Positions 40,411 through 49,690 of a DNA stretch of 64,000 nt are shown one piece after another. The position numbers were made by a program, and so were the translations under genes. Below the pieces are notes generated by a model that worked only from the letters and a program-made list of their open reading frames with translations, made no database searches and had not been told where the DNA came from. Within the stretch, counting starts at the first letter, position 1. Each line of letters opens with the position of its first letter. Source of the stretch: Caryophanales bacterium (lineage in GTDB: Bacteria; Bacillota; Bacilli; JARBTR01); NCBI GenBank assembly GCA_029240105.1, contig JARBTR010000011.1:1-64000 (forward strand), in the 5' to 3' direction.

Positions 40411-41703
40411 CTATTTTAATCCTAGCAATTCTACAATCTCTTTTTTATATGGCTGTTCTTCTGTTAAGGAAATAATCTTGTCTTTTGGATAGTAAAGATA
40501 TTTATAAACACTCTTTTTCCCATTAATTGCAGAAACAATTGTCGAGTGATCAGATAAATCAGCATACTCTCCGTTCTTCAAGAGCAATGTAATTTGCTGT
40601 GTTCCCAATGCGTGTGACTCGTAACCTATATTAGAAGATGTATGTACAGTCAGATAATAATCTGGATCAATACCGACTTTATGGAAAAGAGTTGTCAATC
40701 TTTCCAATTTTTTGAAATCCTCATCCGAATCATGAAATTCAACTGACTTGAAGAGGTGGCGATTCAAAAACCGCTCACACAAATCACTTAAAATGGTATC
40801 TTCTTCTTTCAGCCAAAGTTGAAAATAATATTGTACGATTGATTCATCTAGTTTTATATAATCATCAACACTAACTTTTTTCTTGAAAATCGACTCGAAA
40901 TGCGCTGGCGAAAGTTTAAATTGATAGCCTGTTTCAAAAAGCACTTTAACACGTTGAAAAATTTTTGTTAAAAGAACCTCTGCGCTGTTACTTACTGGAT
41001 GGAAATAGATTTGACGATACATTTGATAACGGCTCATGATATAGTCTTCAACTACGTGCATTCCGCTTGCCTTAACCACCATGCCCTTTTTAGTTGGCCT
41101 AATAACTCGAAGAATTCTTTCTATATCAAACTTTCCATAGCTTACACCTGTATAGTGAGCATCACGAAGTAAATAGTCCATTCTATCCGCATCAATTTGA
41201 CTGGATATTAAGCTTATTACTAGGGGGTTTTTATATGTTTTCTCTATTACGCTAGCAACTTTTTCAGGGAAATCTACTTCCACCTTTTTTAGAACAGCAT
41301 TGACTTCTGTACTGCCTAAAATAATTTTTCTAGTAAACTCCTCATGATCTAAATCAAACACTTTTTCAAATGAATGCGAATATGGACCATGACCCAAATC
41401 ATGTAATAAACCTGCACATAGAGAGAGTAATCGTTCAGACTCATCCCACTCAGATCTCCCAGCGAAAATTTCATCTATAATTCTACGAGTTAGTTCATAA
41501 ACACCTAACGAATGATTAAAGCGACTATGCTCTGCACCATGAAAAGTTGTTGAAGTTGTACCTAGTTGTTTAATTCGACGCAAGCGTTGAAACTCTTTTG
41601 TCTCAATTAAGTCAACAATCACCTGATCTTTAACATGCACATAACCATGAACTGGATCTCTAAAAACTTTTTCCTCTGCTATTTTTGCCAACGCATAACT
41701 CAC
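40411..41703 (-). CDS. ywfO: HD-domain phosphohydrolase, YwfO-like (dNTP triphosphohydrolase family)
   Basis: At 430 aa, the HD motif is intact (NHSLGVYEL, LLHDLGHGPYSH, then QIDADRMDYLLRDA). YwfO-type enzymes hydrolyse deoxynucleoside triphosphates; that activity here is from family knowledge. The start is uncertain: ATG at 41718 lacks a ribosome-binding site, whereas GTG at 41703 has GGAG nine bases upstream, so I use the latter. Confidence 0.9.
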   Translation of the reverse strand: MSYALAKIAEEKVFRDPVHGYVHVKDQVIVDLIETKEFQRLRRIKQLGTTSTTFHGAEHSRFNHSLGVYELTRRIIDEIFAGRSEWDESERLLSLCAGLLHDLGHGPYSHSFEKVFDLDHEEFTRKIILGSTEVNAVLKKVEVDFPEKVASVIEKTYKNPLVISLISSQIDADRMDYLLRDAHYTGVSYGKFDIERILRVIRPTKKGMVVKASGMHVVEDYIMSRYQMYRQIYFHPVSNSAEVLLTKIFQRVKVLFETGYQFKLSPAHFESIFKKKVSVDDYIKLDESIVQYYFQLWLKEEDTILSDLCERFLNRHLFKSVEFHDSDEDFKKLERLTTLFHKVGIDPDYYLTVHTSSNIGYESHALGTQQITLLLKNGEYADLSDHSTIVSAINGKKSVYKYLYYPKDKIISLTEEQPYKKEIVELLGLK

Positions 41704-41718
41704 TGCACTCAACTCCAT

Positions 41719-41947
41719 TTTTTGGTTTATCCATTTTGTTCTGCAGTCCTCGATCTGATTCGGGTGCAGAAGTTTTACTGCAATCCTTCCACTCTTTAAA
41801 AGTATCTCTCTAAGAGAAGATGGTCACCCATCTTATGATTAAGAAAGATATGCGAATACAGACGTTGCAGACCGTTAGAGCTAGATTTGCGAACAGGCAA
41901 TCTGACACTTATGTTTTGTCAGTAAACTCTTCAGGTCTCAGTTATAA
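41719..41947. other. Gene-free interval with several hairpins
   Basis: No coding frame is convincing. It has a perfect 7-bp hairpin with a four-base loop (41817-41834, AAGATGG/CCATCTT), a second hairpin (41902-41922, CTGACA/TGTCAG) and the near-palindrome ATCTCTCTAAGAGAAGAT. It may be a structured leader of ywfO or a small RNA; neither is shown. Confidence 0.3.
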
Positions 41948-41970
41948 AAAATCACCTGCTCGCAGGTGAT
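41944..41970 (-). terminator. Terminator after the DUF1450 gene
   Basis: ATCACCTG, a four-base loop and CAGGTGAT form a perfect stem, followed by TTTTTTA on the minus strand, eight bases after the stop codon. Confidence 0.9.
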
Positions 41971-41978
41971 CATTAGTT

Positions 41979-42200
41979 TTACATTTTTAGTTTGTTCTTA
42001 ATTTTTTCAATTAACTCATCTTCATTAACAGCAGTTATTGGACGATTATTTACAAATGCATATGATTTTTTTCTTCCAGGACCACAGTAAGATTGACAAC
42101 CAATAATTATTTTTGCATCAGAATCTAGCTTTTTTAATTTTGGAACTAATGTTTTTATGTTTGTTCCTAAGCACTCTTCGCAAATGCGAAATTCATTCAT
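41979..42200 (-). CDS. DUF1450 family protein
   Basis: At 73 aa, the family pattern is recognisable: CEECLGTN near the N-terminus and [21 protein letters not shown] in the middle, giving four conserved Cys, a thioredoxin/ferredoxin-like small fold. YuzB of B. subtilis belongs here; function unknown. It is single, with its own terminator. Confidence 0.82.
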   Translation of the reverse strand: MNEFRICEECLGTNIKTLVPKLKKLDSDAKIIIGCQSYCGPGRKKSYAFVNNRPITAVNEDELIEKIKNKLKM

Positions 42201-42379
42201 TCTTTAAAACTCCCTATTTCTATATTCTTTGATTATAGGATATTGTAACGTATCAAGCAATAAACTAACGTTTTTTAAAAATATCGAATATACTGAAAAC
42301 TAATGTATATTTTCTTGAAAGCAAGGCCATTCTACAAGTAGATTTGTATTTTTTAATTCAAATGTAGGAGATGAAAAAA

Positions 42380-43111
42380 ATGAAGGTAAGGCAAGATGCA
42401 TGGACAGAAGAAAACGATTTACTTTTAGCTGAAACGGTTCTTCGCCATGTTCGCGAAGGGAGCACGCAGTTAAATGCTTTTGAAGAAGTCGGTGATAAGC
42501 TTGACCGAACTTCAGCTGCATGTGGGTTTAGATGGAACTCAGTTGTGAGACACCAATATGAGCAAGCGCTTGTTATTTCTAGAAAACAACGAAAACAACG
42601 TCAAAGAATGCTAGGGATAGATCAAGGTGGAAAGAAAAAATTACTCTACCAACCACCTACTTTGGCAGATTTCGAGACTATGGAAATTGATTTTGATGAT
42701 GAAAATTCATATGAAGAAGCAGAAGTTGAAGAAAAAAGCAGTCCTACAGAAACAGTAAATGCTTCTATTATAAATCTAGCTACTCAAGCGCAGGCAACTT
42801 CTTCTCTTAATCTAGAAAACGTTATATCCTATTTGTATAAATTCCGAGGCGTTGAAGCAAACCTTGCAGGAGTACGTGCAGAAAATGAGAGACTTCGTTT
42901 TGAAGTTAAAGAGTTAAGCAAAAGAAATCAAGAGTTAGAGTCTAAAATAGCTGGGTTGCAAGGAAAATCGAATTCTATTCAAGAAGACTATGAGACCCTT
43001 ATCAATATAATGAATAAGGCTCGTAAACTTGCTATGATAGAAGAGGAAGAGCGAAACAATACGAAGTTTCGAATGGATCGAAATGGAAACCTTGAGAAGT
43101 TAGCAGAATAG
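42380..43111 (+). CDS. rsfA: RsfA-family prespore-specific transcription regulator
   Basis: At 243 aa, an N-terminal Myb/SANT-like DNA-binding domain (VRQDAWTEENDLLLAETVLR, FEEVGDKLDRTSAACGFRWN) is followed by a variable acidic middle and a C-terminal coiled coil (about 160-210). RsfA fine-tunes sigma-F gene expression in the forespore. The second ATG is chosen, nine bases from TAGGAG. In B. subtilis rsfA also lies near ywfO. Confidence 0.9.
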   Translation: MKVRQDAWTEENDLLLAETVLRHVREGSTQLNAFEEVGDKLDRTSAACGFRWNSVVRHQYEQALVISRKQRKQRQRMLGIDQGGKKKLLYQPPTLADFETMEIDFDDENSYEEAEVEEKSSPTETVNASIINLATQAQATSSLNLENVISYLYKFRGVEANLAGVRAENERLRFEVKELSKRNQELESKIAGLQGKSNSIQEDYETLINIMNKARKLAMIEEEERNNTKFRMDRNGNLEKLAE

Positions 43112-43139
43112 TTTTATTTTGTATAAGAATAAAATGAAA

Positions 43140-43173
43140 AGCTGGAGACCTTTCTTTTTGAAAATCTCCAGCT
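43140..43173. terminator. Bidirectional terminator between rsfA and acsA
   Basis: AGCTGGAGA and TCTCCAGCT pair perfectly, flanked by T-rich sequence on both sides, between two converging genes. Confidence 0.88.
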
Positions 43174-43196
43174 TATTTTCATGAATTCAATTATTT

Positions 43197-44765
43197 TTAA
43201 TCTTCCATAGTTGAAATGTCTCCAACAGGAAGGCCTAATTCCATAGCTTTCAGCACACGTCGCATTATTTTACCACTTCTTGTTTTTGGTATCTTTTCAA
43301 TAAATTCAATCTCTTTTGGATAAGCGTGAGCTGCTTGATGCATTTTTACATAGTACGAGATTTCATTTTTCAATTGTGGTGTTGGAGCATACCCATTTTT
43401 CAATGCTACAAATGCTTTTATAACTTCCCCACGCATGACATCCGGTTTACCAATTACACCTGCTTCCGCAACAGCAGGATGTTCCAGTAATGTGCTTTCA
43501 ACCTCAAATGGGCCAACTCGCTCTCCAGCTGTCATGATGCAATCATCAACACGTCCTTGAAACCAGAAATATCCATCTTCATCTTTATAAGCAGAGTCAC
43601 CAGAAACATACCATTCGTCATTTACGAAATAACTATTGAATTTTTCTTGGCTTTTCCAAATCCCTCTCATCATTGAGGGCCAACCTTTTTTGATTGCCAA
43701 ATTCCCAATTACTCCAGGAGGAAGTTCATTTCCATTGTCATCTAAAATAGTAGCAATAATTCCTGGAATTGGTTTTCCCATAGATCCAGGGCGTATTGTC
43801 ATCGATGGGAAATTACAAATGGTTTGTGAACCTGTTTCCGTCATCCACCAAGTATCATGAATACGTACACCAAAAGAATCCCATCCCCAACGAACAACTT
43901 CTGGATTTAAAGGCTCTCCTACACTTAAGATGTGACGAAGACTTGATAAATTTTTATCTTTATACGCTTCTTCTCCTGTACCTGTTACCCAACCAGGGTC
44001 GGCCGTACACCAGTATATATCTTCTTCATGGAGATCGAGAACCCACTTACCCGTTTGATATTGTTGTATCATCGCATTATGTGCATGCAGTACACCCTTT
44101 GGTTTACCGGTTGATCCAGATGTGTAATGGAGAATGTAGCTGTTATCTGGTTGCACCCATTCAACTTCAAATTCTGTTCCTGCTTGCGCCATTTCTCTTT
44201 TAAAATCTATCGTTATACCTGGTATTCGTTCTCCCTCTTCTGCAACCACAAAAACATATCTCAAATATGGAAGATCCTCAAATGGAATTCGTTTAATCAT
44301 AGATGGTATTGTAACTAATACACTTGCTTCACTATTTTCTAATCTATCACGAACAGCACTTTCCATAAAAGCTTCAAAGAGCGGCCCAACAATCGCTCCT
44401 AATTTGATTGCACCTAAAGCTGCAAAATACAATTCTGGTGACCGTGGCATAAAAAGGAATACGCGATCTCCCTTTTGAACGTTGGCACACTTACGAAACA
44501 TATTCGCCGCTTGATTGGATTTTATTCTTAAATCCTCGTATGTATAGCTTTCTTTACGATTATCTGACTTATAATGCAAAGCAATTTTATCTTTTCTATC
44601 TGATCTTGCATGACGGTCGATGCACTCATGCGCTAAGTTCATTTTTCCTGTTTCTGACCAAGTGAAGTTTTTTTCAACAGATTTCCAATCAAATTTTGCT
44701 ACTTCTTCGTCGTAATTTTTTAAATGGAAATCTCCTTGAACGAACTCTAGAATACCTTTTTTCAT
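43197..44765 (-). CDS. acsA: Acetyl-CoA synthetase with an internal in-frame deletion
   Basis: At 522 aa this is about 50 residues shorter than AcsA of Bacillus (572). The AMP-binding P-loop YTSGSTGKPKG, HDTWWMTETGSQ, GRVDDCIMTAGERVGP and the acetylatable-lysine motif PKTRSGKIMRR are intact. But DPGWVTGT is followed directly by GEEAYKDKNLSSLRH: the segment that normally carries SYGIF, GRFSPE and YSAPTAFRM is gone. That segment helps form the acetate/ATP pocket, so activity is doubtful. The junction is at about 43972-43984. Start is ATG after GGGGAGAG. Confidence 0.88.
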   Translation of the reverse strand: MKKGILEFVQGDFHLKNYDEEVAKFDWKSVEKNFTWSETGKMNLAHECIDRHARSDRKDKIALHYKSDNRKESYTYEDLRIKSNQAANMFRKCANVQKGDRVFLFMPRSPELYFAALGAIKLGAIVGPLFEAFMESAVRDRLENSEASVLVTIPSMIKRIPFEDLPYLRYVFVVAEEGERIPGITIDFKREMAQAGTEFEVEWVQPDNSYILHYTSGSTGKPKGVLHAHNAMIQQYQTGKWVLDLHEEDIYWCTADPGWVTGTGEEAYKDKNLSSLRHILSVGEPLNPEVVRWGWDSFGVRIHDTWWMTETGSQTICNFPSMTIRPGSMGKPIPGIIATILDDNGNELPPGVIGNLAIKKGWPSMMRGIWKSQEKFNSYFVNDEWYVSGDSAYKDEDGYFWFQGRVDDCIMTAGERVGPFEVESTLLEHPAVAEAGVIGKPDVMRGEVIKAFVALKNGYAPTPQLKNEISYYVKMHQAAHAYPKEIEFIEKIPKTRSGKIMRRVLKAMELGLPVGDISTMED

Positions 44766-44948
44766 AGTTTCTCTCCCCAACATTTCAACTTTTGATTTGA
44801 AGCCTTTAACTATTACTTGAAAAAAATGACTTTTTTGAAACTTTCAACTATTTTAGCGAACTGAATGGCTCACCACAATACTTTTATTAAAATTTTAAGG
44901 TCAAAATAAGTCCCGATTCAAAAAATCTACACAATTTCCTCAAATAAT

Positions 44949-44980
44949 GCAAAAAAAGTGCCTCCAATTAGGAAACACTT
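44949..44980 (-). terminator. Terminator after pta
   Basis: AAGTGTTTCC and GGAGGCACTT pair, followed by TTTTTGC on the minus strand, 25 bases beyond the pta stop. Confidence 0.85.
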
Positions 44981-45005
44981 CTTAAATAGTCTTCATATAT
45001 TTTGT

Positions 45006-46001
45006 TTATATTAGTTTAAGTTGTTGCTCTTCAATAGCTTGGCTCGCAGTAATTAAGGACAAGTAATAAACGTCATCTTCATTACAACCACGAGACAAAT
45101 CATTTACTGGTTTATTAAGACCTTGGAGAACTGGTCCTACAGCCTCAAATTTGCCAAATCGTTGCGCAATTTTATAACCTATGTTTCCAGCATCTAAATT
45201 AGGGAAAACAAAAACTGTTGCTTTTCCTTGTAATGGTGAGTTAGGAACTTTTTGTTTTGCAACTTCAGCTACTACTGCTGCATCAAATTGGATTTCTCCG
45301 TCAACCACTAAGTTAGGATCCATTTCTTTTACCATGTTTGTAGCATGCAACACTTTTAGCGATTCTTCTGTAACAGCTGAACCATGTGAAGAAAAACTAA
45401 GCATTGCAACCTTTGGTTCAATACCAAATATTTTTGCTGTTTTTGCACTTTCGAGTGCGATTTCTGCAAGATCTTCACTTGATGGATTTACATTAATTGC
45501 ACAATCACCAAAGATGAAACGATCATTATCTTTAAATATAATAAAAACTCCAGAAGTCTTTTTTACACCAGGTTTTGTTTTGATAATTTGTAGAGCGGGA
45601 CGAACTGTATCTGCAGTTGTATGCACTGCACCACTAACAAGTCCTTGCGCGTGATTTAATTCAACTAACATCGTACCAAAATAGGTTTCATCTTGTAATA
45701 TTTTACGGGCATCCTCATTAGTCACTTTTCCCTTACGCTTTTCGACAAAAATTGGAATCATTTCTTCAATTAAAGGATTCGTTTTTGGATCTAAAATTTC
45801 CACATCGTGAAGATTTACATTTAAGGAATCCGCTTTCAAAAGAATTTGATCTTTGTCACCTAAAAGAAGGGGAGAGATAGCTTTTTCTGAAGAAAGTCGT
45901 CCTGCAGCTTTTATAATTCTTTCATCATAACCTTCAGGGAATACAATTTTAATACCCGTATTTTTGATCTTTGCCTGTAATAATCCAAATAAACTATCCA
46001 T
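45006..46001 (-). CDS. pta: Phosphate acetyltransferase
   Basis: Pta (331 aa) interconverts acetyl-CoA and acetyl phosphate, the first step of acetate overflow and the reverse of acetate use. The PTA-family core has IVFPEGYDERIIKAA at the N-terminus, GLVSGAVHTTADTVRPALQI in the middle and FPNLDAGNIGYKIAQR at the end. It is monocistronic. hemQ, its neighbour in B. subtilis, is absent here. Confidence 0.95.
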   Translation of the reverse strand: MDSLFGLLQAKIKNTGIKIVFPEGYDERIIKAAGRLSSEKAISPLLLGDKDQILLKADSLNVNLHDVEILDPKTNPLIEEMIPIFVEKRKGKVTNEDARKILQDETYFGTMLVELNHAQGLVSGAVHTTADTVRPALQIIKTKPGVKKTSGVFIIFKDNDRFIFGDCAINVNPSSEDLAEIALESAKTAKIFGIEPKVAMLSFSSHGSAVTEESLKVLHATNMVKEMDPNLVVDGEIQFDAAVVAEVAKQKVPNSPLQGKATVFVFPNLDAGNIGYKIAQRFGKFEAVGPVLQGLNKPVNDLSRGCNEDDVYYLSLITASQAIEEQQLKLI

Positions 46002-46501
46002 TTTCTAAAATCTCCTTAACTGAATTTGCAACTATAAATCTTGATAAAACAATTATTTTTATTTCAAAATCCCCTGTTTTTCATTAATTTAATTTTTTGA
46101 ATTACCATTTTTTCCTAAATAAGCACACGCTTTATTTTTTATTATAAAATTATATAGGTTTTATTAAATAAATAAATGATACTAACAAAAGGTAATTTAC
46201 GAAGTATGAAAATAAAATTTTTAAGACAAGAAAACAATTTAGTTCATGATTTCTTAGTGTTAATAAAAACTCTAAATTTATTCAATAGTAGCTTATAAAT
46301 TATTTCTTACTATTCAAGGTAACGTCTGAAAAAATTTCAATTTTTACCATTGCCAGTGGATATTAAAGTTTTTTTTAATTTAAATTTTAATAGGTAAATT
46401 TTTTATTGAAAGTGTGTAAGGCATTTTTTCGCACATAAAAGTTCTACATAAATTATAAATAAATTTTATTTACTGTTTTTTATCACAAATTGGGTGCTTT
46501 T
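46002..46501. other. AT-rich interval without recognisable genes
   Basis: About 500 bases of unusually AT-rich DNA between the divergent pta and cwlJ genes. A 30-codon frame at 46206 lacks a ribosome-binding site. I see nothing else until the sporulation promoter of cwlJ. Confidence 0.4.
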
Positions 46502-46531
46502 CTCATAAAGTAGTTGAAGAATTCATAAAAT
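46502..46531 (+). promoter_or_regulatory. Putative sigma-E promoter of cwlJ-gerQ
   Basis: CTCATAAA (46502-46509) and CATAAAAT (46524-46531) are separated by 14 bases, matching the sigma-E pattern of an ATA-containing -35 and CATAnnaT -10. The -10 ends 25 bases before the cwlJ ATG. Mother-cell expression is expected for these coat-associated proteins. Confidence 0.7.
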
Positions 46532-46555
46532 TTATCAATATTTGGAGTGAAACAA

Positions 46556-46981
46556 ATGGGGGCTGTAGTCAGGTACACAAGCGAAGAAGAAAAACTGCTA
46601 GCTAGACTTTTAAGGGCTGAGGCTGAGGGTGAAGGTACTCTTGGCATGCTATTAGTTGGGAATACAGGTGTTAATCGAGTATTATCCAAATGCCTAGATT
46701 TCAAAAATATTAATACGATAAAAAGAATGATTTATCAAAGTCCAGGTGGCTTTGAAGCAGTTCAAAAAAGTTACTTCTACCAAAAAGCGCGTGATAAGGA
46801 TATTCGGATAGCGAGAAGAGCTCTGCGTGGGGAAAGACACGACCCGGCTAGTTTTTCATTATGGTATTTCAGACCGAGTGGCAGATGTCCAGCAAGATGG
46901 TACGGACAGTGGAATAGTGGTCGATATAAATCTCACTGTTTCTTTATACCGACACGGTCAAATTGCCCAAAAGTTTATTAA
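46556..46981 (+). CDS. cwlJ: Spore cortex-lytic hydrolase CwlJ
   Basis: CwlJ (141 aa; B. subtilis 142) degrades spore cortex peptidoglycan during germination and is a SleB-type transglycosylase-like domain without a signal peptide. The active-site Glu region LLARLLRAEAEGEG, the MIYQSPGGFEAV segment and the C-terminal GQWNSGRYKSHCF are typical. ATG lies eight bases after TTTGGAG. GerQ, required for its localisation, is encoded 27 bases downstream. Confidence 0.93.
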   Translation: MGAVVRYTSEEEKLLARLLRAEAEGEGTLGMLLVGNTGVNRVLSKCLDFKNINTIKRMIYQSPGGFEAVQKSYFYQKARDKDIRIARRALRGERHDPASFSLWYFRPSGRCPARWYGQWNSGRYKSHCFFIPTRSNCPKVY

Positions 46982-47008
46982 TTAAGCGAATGAAAGGAAG
47001 ATGAAAAG

Positions 47009-47515
47009 ATGCCACAAAACAATCCACAACAATTTGGGGGTCAATTCGGATATCAACAGCCGTATAACCCTTATATGACAGGGGGTTCGCCTTCACAAAA
47101 CATTCCGCCATATTCCCAACAACCATTCCAACAACAAGTCCCATCTCAAGTTACTCCAGTGCCACCATCTTTACCTCAACAACAGTTGCAGATTCCATCA
47201 ATGCCTACTGGTCTTCCACCAGCAGAGCTAGTAATTGAGCAATCTTATATTGAAAATATATTGCGTTTAAACAGAGGAAAATTAGCTACTATATACATGA
47301 CATTTGAAAACAACAGAGAATGGAATGCAAAAATATTTAAGGGGATTGTCGAAGCAGCAGGTCGTGATCATGTAATCATAAGTGACCCAACAACAGGGAT
47401 GCGATATTTGTTACCTTTAATAAACTTAGACTATGTGACATTTGATGAAGAAATTGAATATTCTTATCCACTTCATCAAGTACAACCACCCCTTAGCACA
47501 TTCCCTCCAAGATAA
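47009..47515 (+). CDS. gerQ: Spore coat protein GerQ
   Basis: At 168 aa, the first 75 residues are a Gln/Pro/Tyr-rich disordered segment, and the conserved domain follows (ENILRLNRGKLATIYMTFEN, ISDPTTGMRYLLPLINLDYV). GerQ holds CwlJ in the coat and is cross-linked by transglutaminase Tgl at its Lys/Gln residues. Operon with cwlJ and a strong terminator after it. Confidence 0.94.
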   Translation: MPQNNPQQFGGQFGYQQPYNPYMTGGSPSQNIPPYSQQPFQQQVPSQVTPVPPSLPQQQLQIPSMPTGLPPAELVIEQSYIENILRLNRGKLATIYMTFENNREWNAKIFKGIVEAAGRDHVIISDPTTGMRYLLPLINLDYVTFDEEIEYSYPLHQVQPPLSTFPPR

Positions 47516-47516
47516 A

Positions 47517-47568
47517 AAAGTCTAGGTCAGCAATGTTAATTCACATTGCTACCTAGACTTTTTTTATT
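47517..47568 (+). terminator. Terminator after gerQ
   Basis: AAAGTCTAGGT and ACCTAGACTTT plus an inner AGCAATG/CATTGCT arm make a long stem, followed by TTTTATTT on the plus strand. Confidence 0.92.
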
Positions 47569-47580
47569 TACATTTTTTTA

Positions 47581-47802
47581 TTAAATAATAAACAGGGAAT
47601 GAAACAATGTCATGAAAACGCCATATAGTGCATTTCTTGTATCGTTAACCAAAGAACTAAAAACAATATTTGATCCTCCAATCATTCCTACAATTGGAAT
47701 AATTGGATAAAACGGCACCTTGTATGATTGTTCAATATGATTATATTTTTTTCGAAGTAGAAAAATCCCTGCCACCACTAAGACTGAAAATATTCAATCC
47801 CC
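47581..47802 (-). pseudogene. C-terminal remnant of an APC-family amino-acid permease
   Basis: The open frame encodes VLVVAGIFLLRKKYNHIEQS, then YKVPFYPIIPIVGMIGG and one further helix, which is the late part of APC permeases (the loop of form LRKK...KVPxxPxIPI). A TGA stops the frame upstream and no start or N-terminal helices exist; ung begins only five bases away. It is a decayed fragment. Confidence 0.65.
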
Positions 47803-47807
47803 TTATT

Positions 47808-48482
47808 CTACTTAATCTCCCAATCAATTGGTTGTTGCCCAGTTGTTTGTAAAATTTCATTTACTTTCGTAAATGGTTTACTTCCAAAGAAACCGCGATG
47901 CGCTGATAGCGGACTTGGATGAACTGTTTCTATAATGTAATGCTTTTCCATATCAATTAAATTCTTTTTCGCTTTCGCTGATTTCCCCCATAATAGAAAA
48001 ACTATAGGGGTTCGCTTCTTATTAAGCGACTCAATCACGCGATCCGTAAAAATTTCCCATCCCTTATTAAAATGCGATGCTGCTTCACCAGCCCTTACTG
48101 TTAAAGTAGTATTTAGTAAAAGTACACCTTGGTCAGACCACGATTTCAAGTAACCATTGTTTGGGATAGGGCAACCTATATCATTTTTTAATTCTTTATA
48201 AATATTTTTTAAAGACGGCGGGAGTGCAATTCCTGGTTTCACTGAAAAGCTCAGACCATGGGCTTGTCCAGGACCATGATAAGGATCTTGTCCCAAAAGG
48301 ACAACTTTAACTTCTTCATAAGGTGTATAATGCAACGCGGAGAAAATTTCTTCTTCTTGTGGATAAATTGTTTGGCGTTCATATTCTACATTTAAAAATG
48401 TACGGAGGTTTATAAAGTAAGGCTTATTGAACTCTTCAAATAAAATTGCCTGCCAATCATTTTTTAACATTTGATTGTCCAC
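47808..48482 (-). CDS. ung: Uracil-DNA glycosylase
   Basis: Ung (224 aa) excises uracil from DNA. The catalytic motif [20 protein letters not shown] and the DNA-intercalating [14 protein letters not shown] are complete. The start is taken as GTG ([10 protein letters not shown]) eight bases after GGGAGG; the frame is open upstream. In B. subtilis ung is near gerQ and pdxK, as here. Confidence 0.95.
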   Translation of the reverse strand: MDNQMLKNDWQAILFEEFNKPYFINLRTFLNVEYERQTIYPQEEEIFSALHYTPYEEVKVVLLGQDPYHGPGQAHGLSFSVKPGIALPPSLKNIYKELKNDIGCPIPNNGYLKSWSDQGVLLLNTTLTVRAGEAASHFNKGWEIFTDRVIESLNKKRTPIVFLLWGKSAKAKKNLIDMEKHYIIETVHPSPLSAHRGFFGSKPFTKVNEILQTTGQQPIDWEIK

Positions 48483-48793
48483 TTTGATTACCTCCCAAAA
48501 TATATTAAGAGTCATTGTACAATACATTAACCTTAAAAAAAAAGAAAAACTTATATTAAAACCAATTTGTTTATTGGTAATTTTGGAATTTTTTGAAATT
48601 GTACATTGCACAAATCTCTTTTAAAATCCATCTTCTTTACACCATTTTAAAATAAAAATTGTGAAATTAGAAAACAATAACTTGAATATTCTTATTTCTA
48701 TTGAGATTTGTTCTAGTTTTTGATATTTTTTTCACAAGATTATGTAAATTTTTTCTAGTTGAATAGTCTATAGACCTGATGGAGGTATGATTA
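48483..48793. other. Divergent intergenic interval, no gene seen
   Basis: About 310 AT-rich bases between divergent ung and pdxK. Apart from the pdxK ribosome-binding site (GGAGG at its end) and poorly defined promoter-like stretches, I see no RNA element; no TPP riboswitch signature (such as CTGAGA) is present. Confidence 0.4.
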
Positions 48794-49627
48794 ATGACTT
48801 TAAGAAAAGTAGTAACAATGGCGGGCTCAGATTCAAGTGGTGGCGCTGGCATTCAAGCCGATTTAAAAACCTTTGAAGAATTAGATGTATACGGAATGTG
48901 TGCACTTACTGTAATTGTTTCAATGGATGCAAAAAATAACTGGGCACATGGTATTTTCCCTGTTGAAATTGCTGCTACTGAAGCTGGTATGGATACAGCT
49001 GCTTCAACTGGTTTAGATGCTATGAAAACAGGCATGTTGCCAACGGTAGACATGATTAAATTAGCAGCTCGTAAAATAGATGAATACCAAATCCCGAATG
49101 TGGTTATTGATCCCGTTATGGTTTGCAAAGGGACAGACGAGGTTCTTGTTCCAGAAAATACTGTGGCAATGCGAGAGTTTTTATTACCACGCGCAACAGT
49201 CACTACTCCAAATCTTTTTGAAGCGTGGCAACTTGCCGAGCTTGATGGACCAATCAGAACCTTTGAACAGATGAAAGATGCTGCTCGTAAAATTCATGGC
49301 TTTGGTGCTAAGAACGTTTACATAAAAGGCGGAAGCAAATTAGTAGGACAAAATGCTGCAGTTGACTTATTCTTTGATGGCGAAGAATTCACACTCTTAG
49401 AAACTGAGAAAATTGATACAACCTATACACACGGTGCTGGCTGTACGACTGCTGCTGCAATCACTGCTGGTTTAGCACATGGGTTATCACCTCGTGAAGC
49501 TGCTATTCAAGCAAAATCGTTTGTTGGTGCTGGTATCCGACATGGTTGGAAATTAAATGAATTTGTTGGACCGGTTATGCATAGTGCATACCGCTTACAT
49601 GGACCAGAGAAAGTAACAATAAGATAA
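48794..49627 (+). CDS. pdxK: Pyridoxine/pyridoxal/HMP kinase (PdxK, ThiD-type)
   Basis: At 277 aa this ribokinase-like kinase has TMAGSDSSGGAGIQADLKTFE at the N-terminus and the anion-hole GAGCTTAAA near residue 215. Bacillus PdxK/ThiD proteins of this subtype phosphorylate vitamin B6 vitamers and hydroxymethylpyrimidine. The position beside ung and gerQ is that of B. subtilis pdxK (formerly thiD). GGAGG lies eight bases before the ATG. Confidence 0.88.
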   Translation: MTLRKVVTMAGSDSSGGAGIQADLKTFEELDVYGMCALTVIVSMDAKNNWAHGIFPVEIAATEAGMDTAASTGLDAMKTGMLPTVDMIKLAARKIDEYQIPNVVIDPVMVCKGTDEVLVPENTVAMREFLLPRATVTTPNLFEAWQLAELDGPIRTFEQMKDAARKIHGFGAKNVYIKGGSKLVGQNAAVDLFFDGEEFTLLETEKIDTTYTHGAGCTTAAAITAGLAHGLSPREAAIQAKSFVGAGIRHGWKLNEFVGPVMHSAYRLHGPEKVTIR

Positions 49628-49646
49628 TTTTTTTAATTTTAAAACA

Positions 49647-49687
49647 AAACACTTTGCAAGATATAAACTCCTTGCAAAGTGTTTTTG
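49647..49687 (+). terminator. Terminator after pdxK (bidirectional)
   Basis: AACACTTTGCAAG and CTTGCAAAGTGTT pair perfectly, with T-rich tails in both directions between two converging genes. Confidence 0.9.
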
Positions 49688-49690
49688 ATT

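Noticed and set aside
46206-46298. 30-codon plus-strand ORF (MKIKFLRQ...) upstream of cwlJ
   Set aside because: No convincing ribosome-binding site, very AT-rich, and no recognisable product.
48483-48793. TPP riboswitch before the pdxK/thiD-type gene
   Set aside because: No CTGAGA or ACCTGA-type thi-box sequence is present, and the protein resembles PdxK, which is not expected to be TPP-regulated.
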